DNA of 64,000 bases from an uncultured Tolumonas sp. (GTDB taxonomy: Bacteria > Pseudomonadota > Gammaproteobacteria > Enterobacterales > Aeromonadaceae), in NCBI RefSeq assembly GCF_963676665.1, contig NZ_OY781373.1, forward strand, positions 124,001 to 188,000, given 5' to 3'. A program made the position numbers and the translations under genes. Position 1 is the first letter of the stretch. Every line of letters begins with the position of its first letter. Of this stretch, positions 29,487 through 37,531 are shown piece after piece. The notes under the pieces were generated by a model. The model did no database searches, was not told the origin of the DNA, and was given only the letters and a program-made list of their open reading frames with translations.

Positions 29487-29539
29487 TATACCCTTCGTAC
29501 TTGACGTTGTCTGGCCGCACGCCAATTACGTTGGGTATA
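29487..29539. repeat. palindrome-bounded intergenic element between preA and the hydantoinase gene
   Basis: The segment starts TATACCCTTCGTA and ends TACGTTGGGTATA, giving terminal inverted repeats that match at 12 of 14 positions around a 25-bp interior. It resembles short internally deleted ERIC-like or MITE-like intergenic repeats. It lies inside an operon, so the transcript would carry a long hairpin that may affect stability or spacing of translation. Confidence 0.55.
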
Positions 29540-29594
29540 ACTAGGCATAGTGTGTGCCGGTTTTCGCGCCAGCTCGGTTATTGTGTTCGGTCGT

Positions 29595-30911
29595 TTAGGC
29601 GACGGCGGTAGTTTTGATGGCCATCGGGTTATTGGGGTGCGTTGTCCAGTTGGCATATTCCGCACTGACCGGTGTATTGGTGCGCAGATCGATCTCTCCC
29701 GGCTGCAGTTTGCGCATGCTGATGCAGTTTTCTACGGGGCAAATGGAGACGCACAGGTTGCAGCCAACACAGTCTTTTTCCTTCACTTCGAAATGGCGTT
29801 CGCCATCTTTCGTGCTGGTGATAGCCTGATGCGAGGTGTCTTCGCAGGCGATGTGGCACTTGCCGCATTTGATGCAACTGTCTTGGTCAATCACCGCTTT
29901 TTCGACGTGATTGAGGTTGAGATAACGCCAGTCGGTCACGGTTGGCACGGCTTTACCACGGAAATCATCTAACGTGTTGTACCCGTGTTGATCCATGTAG
30001 TTGTTGAGGCCACTGATCATGTCCTGCACGATGCTGAAACCATGCACCATCACGGCGGTGCAGACCTGCACGGTGCCACAACCCAGCGCGATAAACTCTG
30101 CCGCATCGCGCCACGTCGAAACGCCACCAATGCCGGACATCGGCAAACCGAGTGTTTCGCTGTCGCGGGCAATCTCCGCCACCATGTTGAGCGCAATCGG
30201 TTTGACTGCAGGACCACAATAACCACCATGCGAGCCTTTGCCGCCGGTGTTGGGGCTCATCAGCATGTTGTCGAGATCAACGCCGATAATGGAGTTAATG
30301 GTGTTGATTAACGACACGGCATCCGCACCACCGCGTTTTGCGGCACGGGCCGGGAAACGAATATCGGCAATGTTCGGCGTCAGTTTGACGATGACCGGCA
30401 GGCTGCAATATTGTTTGCACCAGCGGGTCACCATCTCGATGTATTCCGGCACCTGACCGACGGCGGCACCCATGCCTCGCTCACTCATGCCATGCGGGCA
30501 GCCGAAATTCAGCTCAATACCATCGGCACCGGTTTGTTCAACCAGCGGCAGAATGAATTTCCACGACTCTTCATCACACGGCACCATGATGGAAACCACG
30601 ACCGCGCGATCAGGCCAGTTGCGTTTCACACGGGCGATCTCTTCCAGATTCGTTTCAAGACTGCGATCGGTGATCAGCTCAATGTTGTTGAGGCCGATGA
30701 TTTTACGATCTTGTGAACGCAAGGTGCCGTAGCGCGGGCCGCTGACGTTGACCACATGCGGGTCGATGCCCAGTGTTTTCCAAACCACGCCACCCCAGCC
30801 GGCTTCGAAGGCGCGCACCACGTTATACTCTTTGTCAGTCGGTGGTGCCGAAGCTAACCAAAATGGATTCGGGCTTTTGATGCCGAGAAAATTACTGCGA
30901 ATATCAGCCAT
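29595..30911 (-). CDS. preA: NAD-dependent dihydropyrimidine dehydrogenase subunit PreA
   Basis: Catalytic FMN subunit that reduces uracil and thymine to the dihydro forms. The TIM-barrel part (about residues 1-330) contains ELNFGCPHGMSERGMGAAVG and the substrate-loop cysteine region. The C-terminal ferredoxin domain has two [4Fe-4S] motifs, CIKCGKCHIACEDTS and CVGCNLCVSICPVENC. At 438 aa it is slightly longer than E. coli PreA. GAGGAG precedes ATG 30911, which overlaps the preT stop by 8 bp, so the two subunits are translated together. Confidence 0.95.
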   Translation of the reverse strand: MADIRSNFLGIKSPNPFWLASAPPTDKEYNVVRAFEAGWGGVVWKTLGIDPHVVNVSGPRYGTLRSQDRKIIGLNNIELITDRSLETNLEEIARVKRNWPDRAVVVSIMVPCDEESWKFILPLVEQTGADGIELNFGCPHGMSERGMGAAVGQVPEYIEMVTRWCKQYCSLPVIVKLTPNIADIRFPARAAKRGGADAVSLINTINSIIGVDLDNMLMSPNTGGKGSHGGYCGPAVKPIALNMVAEIARDSETLGLPMSGIGGVSTWRDAAEFIALGCGTVQVCTAVMVHGFSIVQDMISGLNNYMDQHGYNTLDDFRGKAVPTVTDWRYLNLNHVEKAVIDQDSCIKCGKCHIACEDTSHQAITSTKDGERHFEVKEKDCVGCNLCVSICPVENCISMRKLQPGEIDLRTNTPVSAEYANWTTHPNNPMAIKTTAVA

Positions 30912-32313
30912 GACAAGACTCCTCTACAGGCAGCGCAACAGGGGATGCGCCTTCACTGGCGCGCAGGGTTTTATCAATAGAAAAGGCGGCCAATTTGCCT
31001 AAGCGCACGGCATCGACGGTCAGATCTAAACCGCCTTCGACACAGTCGCCACCCGCCCAGACACCGGGCAGTGAGGTGCGGCCATCGTCATCGACGGCGA
31101 TGCGTCCACCGCGCAATTGCAGTGGTGCACCAGCAGCTTCTGGTTGGTAAGTCTGGCCGATGGCTTTTAAGATCATGTCGGCTGCGAGGGTAAAGGTTTC
31201 GCCCGTTTCGACGAGTTTGCCATCTTGTTCGTGCGTGACGGCGAAGGTCATTCCCAACAGATGGCCATGCTCGGTAACGATGGCTTTGGGGGCGGCCCAG
31301 TGGCGGATGGTGACACCATTGCTGCGTGCCCAGTCAATTTCCACCTGTGAGGCTTTCATCGCATTTTCACCACGGCGATAGACCATGGTGACTTCACGGG
31401 CGCCCAGTTTTTTCGCCTGCACGGCGGCATCCACCGCAGTCATACCGCCGCCAATCACAACAACCTGACGGCCAATGGCGACTTCGGCTTTGTCGTCGGC
31501 CTGACGCAGTTCCGCGATAAAATCAACTGCTTCACGAATGCCGGCAACGGCGGGTTCAGTAATGCCCAGCGCATTGACACCGGCCAGCCCCATGCCTAAG
31601 AACACCGCATCGTAATCGCGTTGTAACTCAGGAAGCGTGAAATCACGGCCCAGTGCTTGACCGGTTTTGACTTCAATACCGCCGATCGAGAGCAACCAGC
31701 GGATTTCGGTCTGGGCAAAATTGTTGGTGGTTTTATAGCTGGCGAGGCCATATTCGTTGAGGCCGCCCAGTTTATCTTTGGCTTCGAACAGCACAACATC
31801 ATGCCCCAACCGTGACAAGCGGTGCGCTACGGTCAAACCCGCAGGGCCTGAACCGACCACCGCGACTTTTTTCCCGCTTAACGCAGCACGGCTGAACAGT
31901 GGTTTGCCCGGGTCAACAAAATAGGTGTCGGTGGCAAAGCGTTGCAGTAAACCAATTTCCACCGGTTTGCTTTGTTGTGCATTACGCACGCAGGCTTGTT
32001 CACACAGACTTTCGGTCGGGCAGACGCGGGCACACATGCCACCGAGTTCGTTGGCTTCCAGAATCACTTCTGCTGCACCACGCACGTTTTGTTGTGCAAT
32101 ACGGTGAATAAAGCTTGGCACATTGATGCCCGCCGGGCACGCCTTGGTGCAGGGAGCGTCGTAGCAGTAATAACAGCGGTCCGCTTCAATTAATGCTTGT
32201 GACAGATTGAGTGGTGCATGGCTGTCGCAGAAATTTCGAGCATATTCAGCGCTGCTGAGTCGGCCTGACAAGATACCGGGGGCATCAGATCCGACAGGAT
32301 TCGGGTTCTTCAT
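30904..32313 (-). CDS. preT: NAD-dependent dihydropyrimidine dehydrogenase subunit PreT
   Basis: FAD-containing electron-transfer partner of PreA, 469 aa. The N-terminal cysteine motifs CYYCYDAPCTKACPAGINVP and GGMCARVCPTESLCEQAC bind Fe-S clusters as in the glutamate-synthase small subunit. FAD site: VAVVGSGPAGLTVAHRLSRL. NAD(P) site: VVVIGGGMTAVDAAVQAKKL. The Gly-Asp FAD tail is VWAGGDCVEGGLDLTVDAV. GGAGGAG precedes ATG 32313. It is the first gene of the operon and lies directly downstream of two RutR-like operators. Confidence 0.95.
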   Translation of the reverse strand: MKNPNPVGSDAPGILSGRLSSAEYARNFCDSHAPLNLSQALIEADRCYYCYDAPCTKACPAGINVPSFIHRIAQQNVRGAAEVILEANELGGMCARVCPTESLCEQACVRNAQQSKPVEIGLLQRFATDTYFVDPGKPLFSRAALSGKKVAVVGSGPAGLTVAHRLSRLGHDVVLFEAKDKLGGLNEYGLASYKTTNNFAQTEIRWLLSIGGIEVKTGQALGRDFTLPELQRDYDAVFLGMGLAGVNALGITEPAVAGIREAVDFIAELRQADDKAEVAIGRQVVVIGGGMTAVDAAVQAKKLGAREVTMVYRRGENAMKASQVEIDWARSNGVTIRHWAAPKAIVTEHGHLLGMTFAVTHEQDGKLVETGETFTLAADMILKAIGQTYQPEAAGAPLQLRGGRIAVDDDGRTSLPGVWAGGDCVEGGLDLTVDAVRLGKLAAFSIDKTLRASEGASPVALPVEESCHG

Positions 32314-32352
32314 GGGGTCGCTCCTCCGTGAAACTCTGTAGTTATTAGAATC

Positions 32353-32419
32353 CTGACTAATTGGTTAGGATTTCACGTAAAGCATTGCGATTATTATGCC
32401 AAATTGACCAAATGGTCAG
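32353..32419. promoter_or_regulatory. two RutR-type operators upstream of preT
   Basis: TTGACCA-AA-TGGTCAG at 32404-32419 matches the E. coli RutR consensus TTGACCA-NN-TGGTCAA at 13 of 14 arm positions. CTGACTA-AT-TGGTTAG at 32353-32368 is a degenerate second copy with the same 7-2-7 geometry. Both lie within 110 bp upstream of preT. The rest of 32314-32557 holds no other feature I can support. Confidence 0.82.
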
Positions 32420-32557
32420 GAATGTCGATTAAATAGGCATTTAATGGAGGAAGTAGGCAATGAGATCGGATGCGAAGTGAGTAAAAGATGTTCGTTTTGG
32501 GGTGAATTGCACCGCAGTTGGGCTCGATTTGCTGTAAAAATGCGCAGAGGGCTGGTG

Positions 32558-33259
32558 TTATTCCAGCCCACAAGTACGGAAGACCACTGACAACACATGC
32601 TGGATCGCGCGTTCCTGCGCGTCGGCATGATCCGCCTCTTCCCCCAAAACGGCTCTGATCTGAATATCAAAGTCGGCATAGGTTTGGGTGATCGACCAGA
32701 TAGAGAAAAACAGGTGTGTGCTGTCGACGGAGCGGATCTTGCCCTGTACTATCCAGCCTTCAATCACGGCTTTTTTGCTGGCAACCAGCTCTTTCAACTC
32801 GGTGTGCAGCAGTTCATGAATCACTTTGGCACCCTGCAGTAACTCATTGGCAAACAGCTTTGAGGCGTCGGGGCGTTCAAACGAGAGCTTCATCTTTTGG
32901 CGCACATAAGCTTCGAGGGCCTGTTTCGGGTCAGATTCTGGCGTGATCTCATCCATCGGCGTTAACCAGTCGTGCAAGATCTGATTTAACACATGCAGAT
33001 AGAGGTTCTGTTTATTGCCAAAGTAGTAATGCAGATTGGCTTTCGGCAGGTCTGCTTCGTCAGCGATCTGTGCCATGGTGGTGCCTTTAAAACCACTGCG
33101 GGAAAAGGTGCGTTCGGCGGCAGCCAGAATCAGTGCTTCATTGTTGAGGCGGATACGGCCTTTGGCCTCGTCATCTTGCGCAGAGAGTTCATCCAGCAAC
33201 GAATAAGGGCTGGATGTAAGAGTCGATTCGTTATCAGCAGACAGGTTATTGATTGTCAT
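32558..33259 (-). CDS. RutR-type TetR-family regulator of pyrimidine catabolism
   Basis: TetR-fold regulator of about 233 aa. The HTH is TMAQIADEADLPKANLHYYF, followed by GNKQNLYLHVLNQILHDWLT and a C-terminal ligand domain with FSIWSITQTYADFDIQIRAV. This tracks E. coli RutR, which senses uracil/thymine. It lies between the preTA operon and an ABC transporter operon, each preceded by RutR-consensus palindromes, which strongly supports the assignment. Start uncertain: ATG 33259 or 33268 lack a clear ribosome site, and 33322 gives an N-terminal extension without family similarity. Confidence 0.85.
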   Translation of the reverse strand: MTINNLSADNESTLTSSPYSLLDELSAQDDEAKGRIRLNNEALILAAAERTFSRSGFKGTTMAQIADEADLPKANLHYYFGNKQNLYLHVLNQILHDWLTPMDEITPESDPKQALEAYVRQKMKLSFERPDASKLFANELLQGAKVIHELLHTELKELVASKKAVIEGWIVQGKIRSVDSTHLFFSIWSITQTYADFDIQIRAVLGEEADHADAQERAIQHVLSVVFRTCGLE

Positions 33260-33413
33260 AAGGCACATCGGTAACGGAAAAAAGCGAAAATCGCACGGCT
33301 GAATGTGCGGGCACTTTATCACTATGGCATGACAAACGAGAACGATTTTGCAGCAAGAGGCGCGATCTCCCGACCTTTACAGGGCAAGGATCAGGAGATC
33401 GCAGGTGGAAACG

Positions 33414-34433
33414 TTACAATTTTGCGGCGGCGTCCCAAACCACGTGGGTCATGGCTTTATCACCCGGGTCTTTCTTGATCACCGGTGAGCTGCCACCGCT
33501 TAACAACACACTGATGGTGCGTTTATACGCGGCAGGGTCGAGATAGCCCATTTTTTTGCTGTTGGCGCTGGTGATCAACTTGGCGACATTTTCCATCTGG
33601 CGTTGTTGCACCTCAACGGTGGCGGCACCAGAGGCATCTTGTTCCACGACAATCTCAGCCGCTTCTTTCGGATGAGCAACCGCGTAATCCCAACCTTTCA
33701 GCGTTGCTTTGACAAACTTCGCCATCTTCGAGACAAAGGCTTTGTTTTTCAGGTCGGATTCCAGCACATACAGGCCGTCTTCCAGTGTCGAGGCTTTTTG
33801 GTCTTCATAGGCGAAAGTGATCAGCTCATCGGCTTTCATACCGGCATCAATCAACTGCCAATATTCGTTGTAATTCATGGTGGAAATACAGTCAGCCTGA
33901 CCTTGCAGCAACGGGTCGACGTTAAAGCCCTGTTTCAGCACCTTGATATCAACATCCGGCTTGTAGCCGAGCTTGTTCATCCAGTTAAAGAACGGGTATT
34001 CATTACCACCAAACCAGACGCCTAAGGTTTTCCCTTTCAGATCGGCAGGGGTGCTGATGCCGCTGGCTTTTTTACAGGTCAGCATCATGCCGGAACGATC
34101 GTAGATCTGGCTGATATTCACCAGTGGCACACCGGCTTCACGCGCGGCAAGGGCATCGGGCATCCAGTTGACGATCACATCGGCCGATTTACCGGCAATC
34201 ACCTGCACCGGTGAAATATCGGTGCCACCTGGTTTAATGGTGACATCCAGCCCGGCGTCTTTATAAAAGCCTTTTTCTTGCGCCACGTAATAACCGGCAA
34301 ACTGGGCCTGTGGCACCCACTTCAGCTGTAGTGTTACCTTCTCGGCGGCGTGTGCGCCAGTGACGGTAAAGGCCATCGCCATGGTGGTTGCGGCGGCGAG
34401 AATATGTTTACGAAAAGCAGTTTTATTGGTCAT
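33414..34433 (-). CDS. NMT1/THI5-like ABC substrate-binding protein (candidate pyrimidine binder)
   Basis: Periplasmic binding protein of 339 aa, with a signal peptide ending near TVTGAHAAEKV. The ThiY-like body follows: LQLKWVPQAQFAGYYVAQEK, GFYKDAGLDVTIKPGG and LKGKTLGVWFGGNEYPF. ThiY-type proteins bind hydroxymethyl- or formylamino-pyrimidines. Given the RutR boxes and the adjacent pyrimidine-degradation operon, a pyrimidine base or nucleoside breakdown product is the likely ligand. ATG 34433 has GAGGATCA upstream, not 34616. Last gene of its operon; a GCGATCTCC/GGAGATCGC hairpin lies at 33361-33402 without a T-run. Confidence 0.87.
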   Translation of the reverse strand: MTNKTAFRKHILAAATTMAMAFTVTGAHAAEKVTLQLKWVPQAQFAGYYVAQEKGFYKDAGLDVTIKPGGTDISPVQVIAGKSADVIVNWMPDALAAREAGVPLVNISQIYDRSGMMLTCKKASGISTPADLKGKTLGVWFGGNEYPFFNWMNKLGYKPDVDIKVLKQGFNVDPLLQGQADCISTMNYNEYWQLIDAGMKADELITFAYEDQKASTLEDGLYVLESDLKNKAFVSKMAKFVKATLKGWDYAVAHPKEAAEIVVEQDASGAATVEVQQRQMENVAKLITSANSKKMGYLDPAAYKRTISVLLSGGSSPVIKKDPGDKAMTHVVWDAAAKL

Positions 34434-34504
34434 CGGTTGATCCTCTGTTTTTGTTTCGAAACACATCAAGTCCCTATGAAACTCGCTGCGGTTGTAACAC
34501 ACGT

Positions 34505-35617
34505 TCACGACCCACTGCGCACTGAGGGGTGCCAGAACGTAACGCGACGTTCCAGCCCCGCCACAACGGCATACAGGCCAGAACCGACAACGGAAGCCAC
34601 CACAATCGCAGCCCACACGATCGGCATGTGCATACGGGCCGCTTCCGCTGAAATACGAAACCCTAAACCGGCGGTTGGTGAGCCGAAAAACTCCGCCACA
34701 ATCGCGCTGATCAGCGCTAACGTGGAGTTCACCTTCAGGGCGTTAAAGATAAATGGCATGGCCGCTGGCAGACGTAATGCCAGTAAGGTAAAGCGCGGGC
34801 TGGCGGCGTAGGAGTACATCAGCTCGCGTTCGAGTTTGCCGGTCGACTGCAAGCCGGCCAGTGTGCTGACGAGGGCGGGAAAGAAGGTCACCAGCACAAT
34901 CACTGCCGCTTTTGAGGGCCAGTCAAAACCAAACCACATCACCGCAATCGGTGCGATGCCAACCAGCGGAATGGTGCTGGTCAGATTCGCCAGCGGTAAC
35001 AAACCGCGTTGCAGAAACGGGAAGCGTTCAATCAAAATGCCCGTGAGCACGCCTAAACCACTGCCCAGCAGATAACCGATCACTACCGATTTTAAAACGG
35101 TTTGCACAAAGTCACCGGCCAGTAACCCGGCGTTCTCAACGATGGCCTGCACAATGGCAAATGGGGTAGGCAACAAAACTTGCGGCACCGCAAACACCGT
35201 GATCAGCAGTTGCCAGAAATAGAGCAACCAACCCCCAAACAAAGCAGCGACTGCACCGTTGGGCAGGCTGGGGTGATGACATTCCGTCAGGCGAGTTACC
35301 GTCAGTTGCGCCAGCAGCGCGAGGGCGATCACCTGCAACCAATAGCCGGATGCCGGTTGCGCCAACGCACCTAGGTGCACCAACTGACCTGCGGCCAGTG
35401 CAACCAGCAGCGTGAACAGGGCCGTAAACCAAAACCCAATCGGCACCCAAATCGCAGACAAGGCAGCCGCAATTAGCGTGACAGCAATCAGCATCGAGGG
35501 GCCATGCAGGGTGTAGATCAAGCCGGTTTCAATATATTGGAATGGCTGCGTTAACGAGATCAGCGTCAACAGCAACGCAAGTGTCAGGCTGATTGAGCCG
35601 GAAGCGGTTGTTTTCAT
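34505..35617 (-). CDS. NitT/TauT-type ABC permease with N-terminal membrane extension
   Basis: A 370-aa permease. Residues from about 120 form the standard SsuC/TauC permease with PQVLLPTPFAIVQAIVEN and the EAA-like region ELMYSYAASPRFTLLALRLP. The first 115 residues hold three to four extra hydrophobic segments not needed in the usual 250-280-aa family member. The start overlaps the upstream permease stop as ATGA. It pairs with the frameshifted permease upstream. Confidence 0.87.
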   Translation of the reverse strand: MKTTASGSISLTLALLLTLISLTQPFQYIETGLIYTLHGPSMLIAVTLIAAALSAIWVPIGFWFTALFTLLVALAAGQLVHLGALAQPASGYWLQVIALALLAQLTVTRLTECHHPSLPNGAVAALFGGWLLYFWQLLITVFAVPQVLLPTPFAIVQAIVENAGLLAGDFVQTVLKSVVIGYLLGSGLGVLTGILIERFPFLQRGLLPLANLTSTIPLVGIAPIAVMWFGFDWPSKAAVIVLVTFFPALVSTLAGLQSTGKLERELMYSYAASPRFTLLALRLPAAMPFIFNALKVNSTLALISAIVAEFFGSPTAGLGFRISAEAARMHMPIVWAAIVVASVVGSGLYAVVAGLERRVTFWHPSVRSGS

Positions 35618-36493
35618 GCTGGTCTCCTTGTGCGCATTACGAGACGTTCAATCAGACTGACCATGGCCGTGAGCAGTAACCCCAGCAGTGAAGCCATCAC
35701 CAAGGCTGACCAGATCTGTACCGTGTTGCCGTAATACGATCCCGTCAGCAGACGAGCACCTAAACCAGCCTGTGCGCCAGTCGGTAATTCCGCCACCATG
35801 GTGCCGACCAGACCGCTGGCAATGGCCACCCGAAATGCCGGAAACAAAAAGGGCAGCGATGCCGGTAAACGCAACAACCAGAAAGTATCGACCTTGCCCG
35901 TGGCGTAGGTGTGCAGCAGCTCCATTTCCAGCCGTTGTGGTGAGCGTAAACCTTGTACCATCGCCACGGTGACGGGGAAAAAGCACAGATACATGGCAAT
36001 CACCGCTTTTGGCAGTAAGCCTGTGATTCCCAGACTGCCTAAGATGATCAACACGATAGGCGCGATAGCGAGCACCGGTACGGTTTGTGAGGCGACAATC
36101 CAGGGCAGCAGGGCTTTATCCAGCGTTTTGGAGTGCACAATGCACACCGCTAACAGCAGCCCCAATACAACGCCCATGCCAAAACCGGTCAGCGCTGCGC
36201 TGGCCGTCACCCATGTGTGCAGCAGCAAGTTACGCGGTGAGGTGATCGACCATTTGGTCAGGCTGACCCAGATATCCTGAATGATCTGGTGGGGGGGGCG
36301 GTAAGATCGGGCGGCTCATCGAGAGTGTGGCATGAATCAGGTCGCTGTAACTCCAACTGCCATCTTTCGGCAACACGCGGGCGATGGCGCCAGACGCATT
36401 GAGCCCAACGGTTAAGCAATACCAAAACAGTAAACCAAACACGACGATCACGGACACGGGGATGACATGTTGGCGGAAGGAGTTAATGCTCAT
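35614..36493 (-). pseudogene. NitT/TauT-type ABC permease interrupted by a +1 frameshift in a G8 tract
   Basis: Two overlapping frames encode one SsuC-type permease. The N-terminal part (MSINSFRQHVIPVSVIV... to SMSRPILPP) is read from ATG 36493. The C-terminal part continues from LLLHTWVTASAALTGFGMGV in another frame. The break falls in eight consecutive G residues at 36291-36298. Removing one restores PPPHQIIQDIWVSLTKW and a normal 292-aa protein. Typing as a pseudogene follows the sequence given; a sequencing error or a slippable phase-variable tract are the alternatives. The ATG overlaps the ATPase stop by 11 bp. Confidence 0.85.
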
Positions 36494-37322
36494 GGTGCCC
36501 CTCCGCCAATGCCTCTCTGACCTCATGCGCCAGTTGCATAAATTCGGGGGTATCGCGCAGCCCCAAGGTGCGTTCACGCGGTAATGGTGAATCGATAATT
36601 TTGACGATGCGACCGGGGCGTGGCGACATCACCACGATCTTGGTCGACAGATAAACCGCTTCCGAAATGGAATGGGTCACAAACACCACGGTGCGTTGTT
36701 CTTCACACCAGAGATCTTGTAGCTGCTGGTTCAGATTATCGCGGGTGATCTCATCCAGCGCGCCGAAAGGTTCATCCATCATCAGAATTTTGGGTTTAAA
36801 ACCGAGTGCACGGGCAATCGACACCCGTTGTTGCATACCGCCGGATAATTGCCACGGGTATTTGCCCTCAAAACCGCTTAAGCCAACACGCGCGAGTTGC
36901 TCCCGCCCGATCTCTTCGGCTTCAGCGGCCATCTTGCCTTGGATCTGCAAGGGTAAGACGACGTTTTGCAATACGGTGCGCCACGGAAACAGCGCCGGAG
37001 CCTGAAACACATAACCGTATGCACCCGACAACCGTGCTTCCGATGGAGTCATGTCGTTGACCAGCAGCTCACCTGAGGTGATCGATTCCAGATCGGCGAT
37101 TGCGCGCAGCAAGGTGGTTTTACCACAACCCGAGGGGCCGATCAGTGAGACAAACTCCCCCTGACGAATGGTCAGGTCGATGTCATGTAGTGCATGTACT
37201 GGTTTGTCAGCAGCGGGGTAAATCAGATTGGCATTGCGCGCCACAATAACTGGACGCGCCAATGCTGGCTCGGTTTGCACAGGCGACGATTCCGTCGTCA
37301 GCAGTTGAAGGGAATGTTTCAT
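36483..37322 (-). CDS. NitT/TauT-type ABC transporter ATP-binding protein
   Basis: Cytoplasmic ATPase, 279 aa, of the SsuB/TauB type. Walker A is LIGPSGCGKTTLLRAIADLE, the Q-loop is GYVFQAPALFPWRTVLQNVV, the signature is LSGGMQQRVSIARALG, and Walker B is ILMMDEPFGALDEITRDNL with the H-loop VVFVTHSISEAVYLS. ATG 37322 has AGAGG upstream; a start at 37466 adds 48 residues of non-family sequence. First gene of the transporter operon, with a RutR-like box 23 bp upstream. Confidence 0.93.
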   Translation of the reverse strand: MKHSLQLLTTESSPVQTEPALARPVIVARNANLIYPAADKPVHALHDIDLTIRQGEFVSLIGPSGCGKTTLLRAIADLESITSGELLVNDMTPSEARLSGAYGYVFQAPALFPWRTVLQNVVLPLQIQGKMAAEAEEIGREQLARVGLSGFEGKYPWQLSGGMQQRVSIARALGFKPKILMMDEPFGALDEITRDNLNQQLQDLWCEEQRTVVFVTHSISEAVYLSTKIVVMSPRPGRIVKIIDSPLPRERTLGLRDTPEFMQLAHEVREALAEGHHEH

Positions 37323-37344
37323 GGCGTCCACGCCTCTGCATTTT

Positions 37345-37527
37345 TTGACTGTTTGGTTAGGTTTTTCTTTGCAGAGGGCATGCCAATTTATAAAAAACCT
37401 ATTTTTCAGCAGATTAAGCGGAATAAATGCGCGTGATGGGGCGATTAGTGATTGGTTAAAAAACAATCATGGTGCAGGTGGCAGGGCAAATGGTCCGAAA
37501 TGGCGCAAATATTGACCAATGAGTCAG
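37345..37527. promoter_or_regulatory. two RutR-like operators upstream of the ABC transporter operon
   Basis: TTGACTG-TT-TGGTTAG at 37345-37360 and TTGACCA-AT-GAGTCAG at 37512-37527 share the 7-2-7 spacing of the RutR consensus, with 10-11 of 14 arm positions matching. The first sits just before the ATPase ribosome site, where binding would repress. The pair puts this operon in the same regulon as preTA. Confidence 0.7.
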
Positions 37528-37531
37528 AATA

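Noticed and set aside
33361..33402. Terminator after the pyrimidine-transporter binding-protein gene
   Set aside because: The 9-bp stem GCGATCTCC/GGAGATCGC is real but lacks a T-run and has a long loop, so I did not list it as a terminator.
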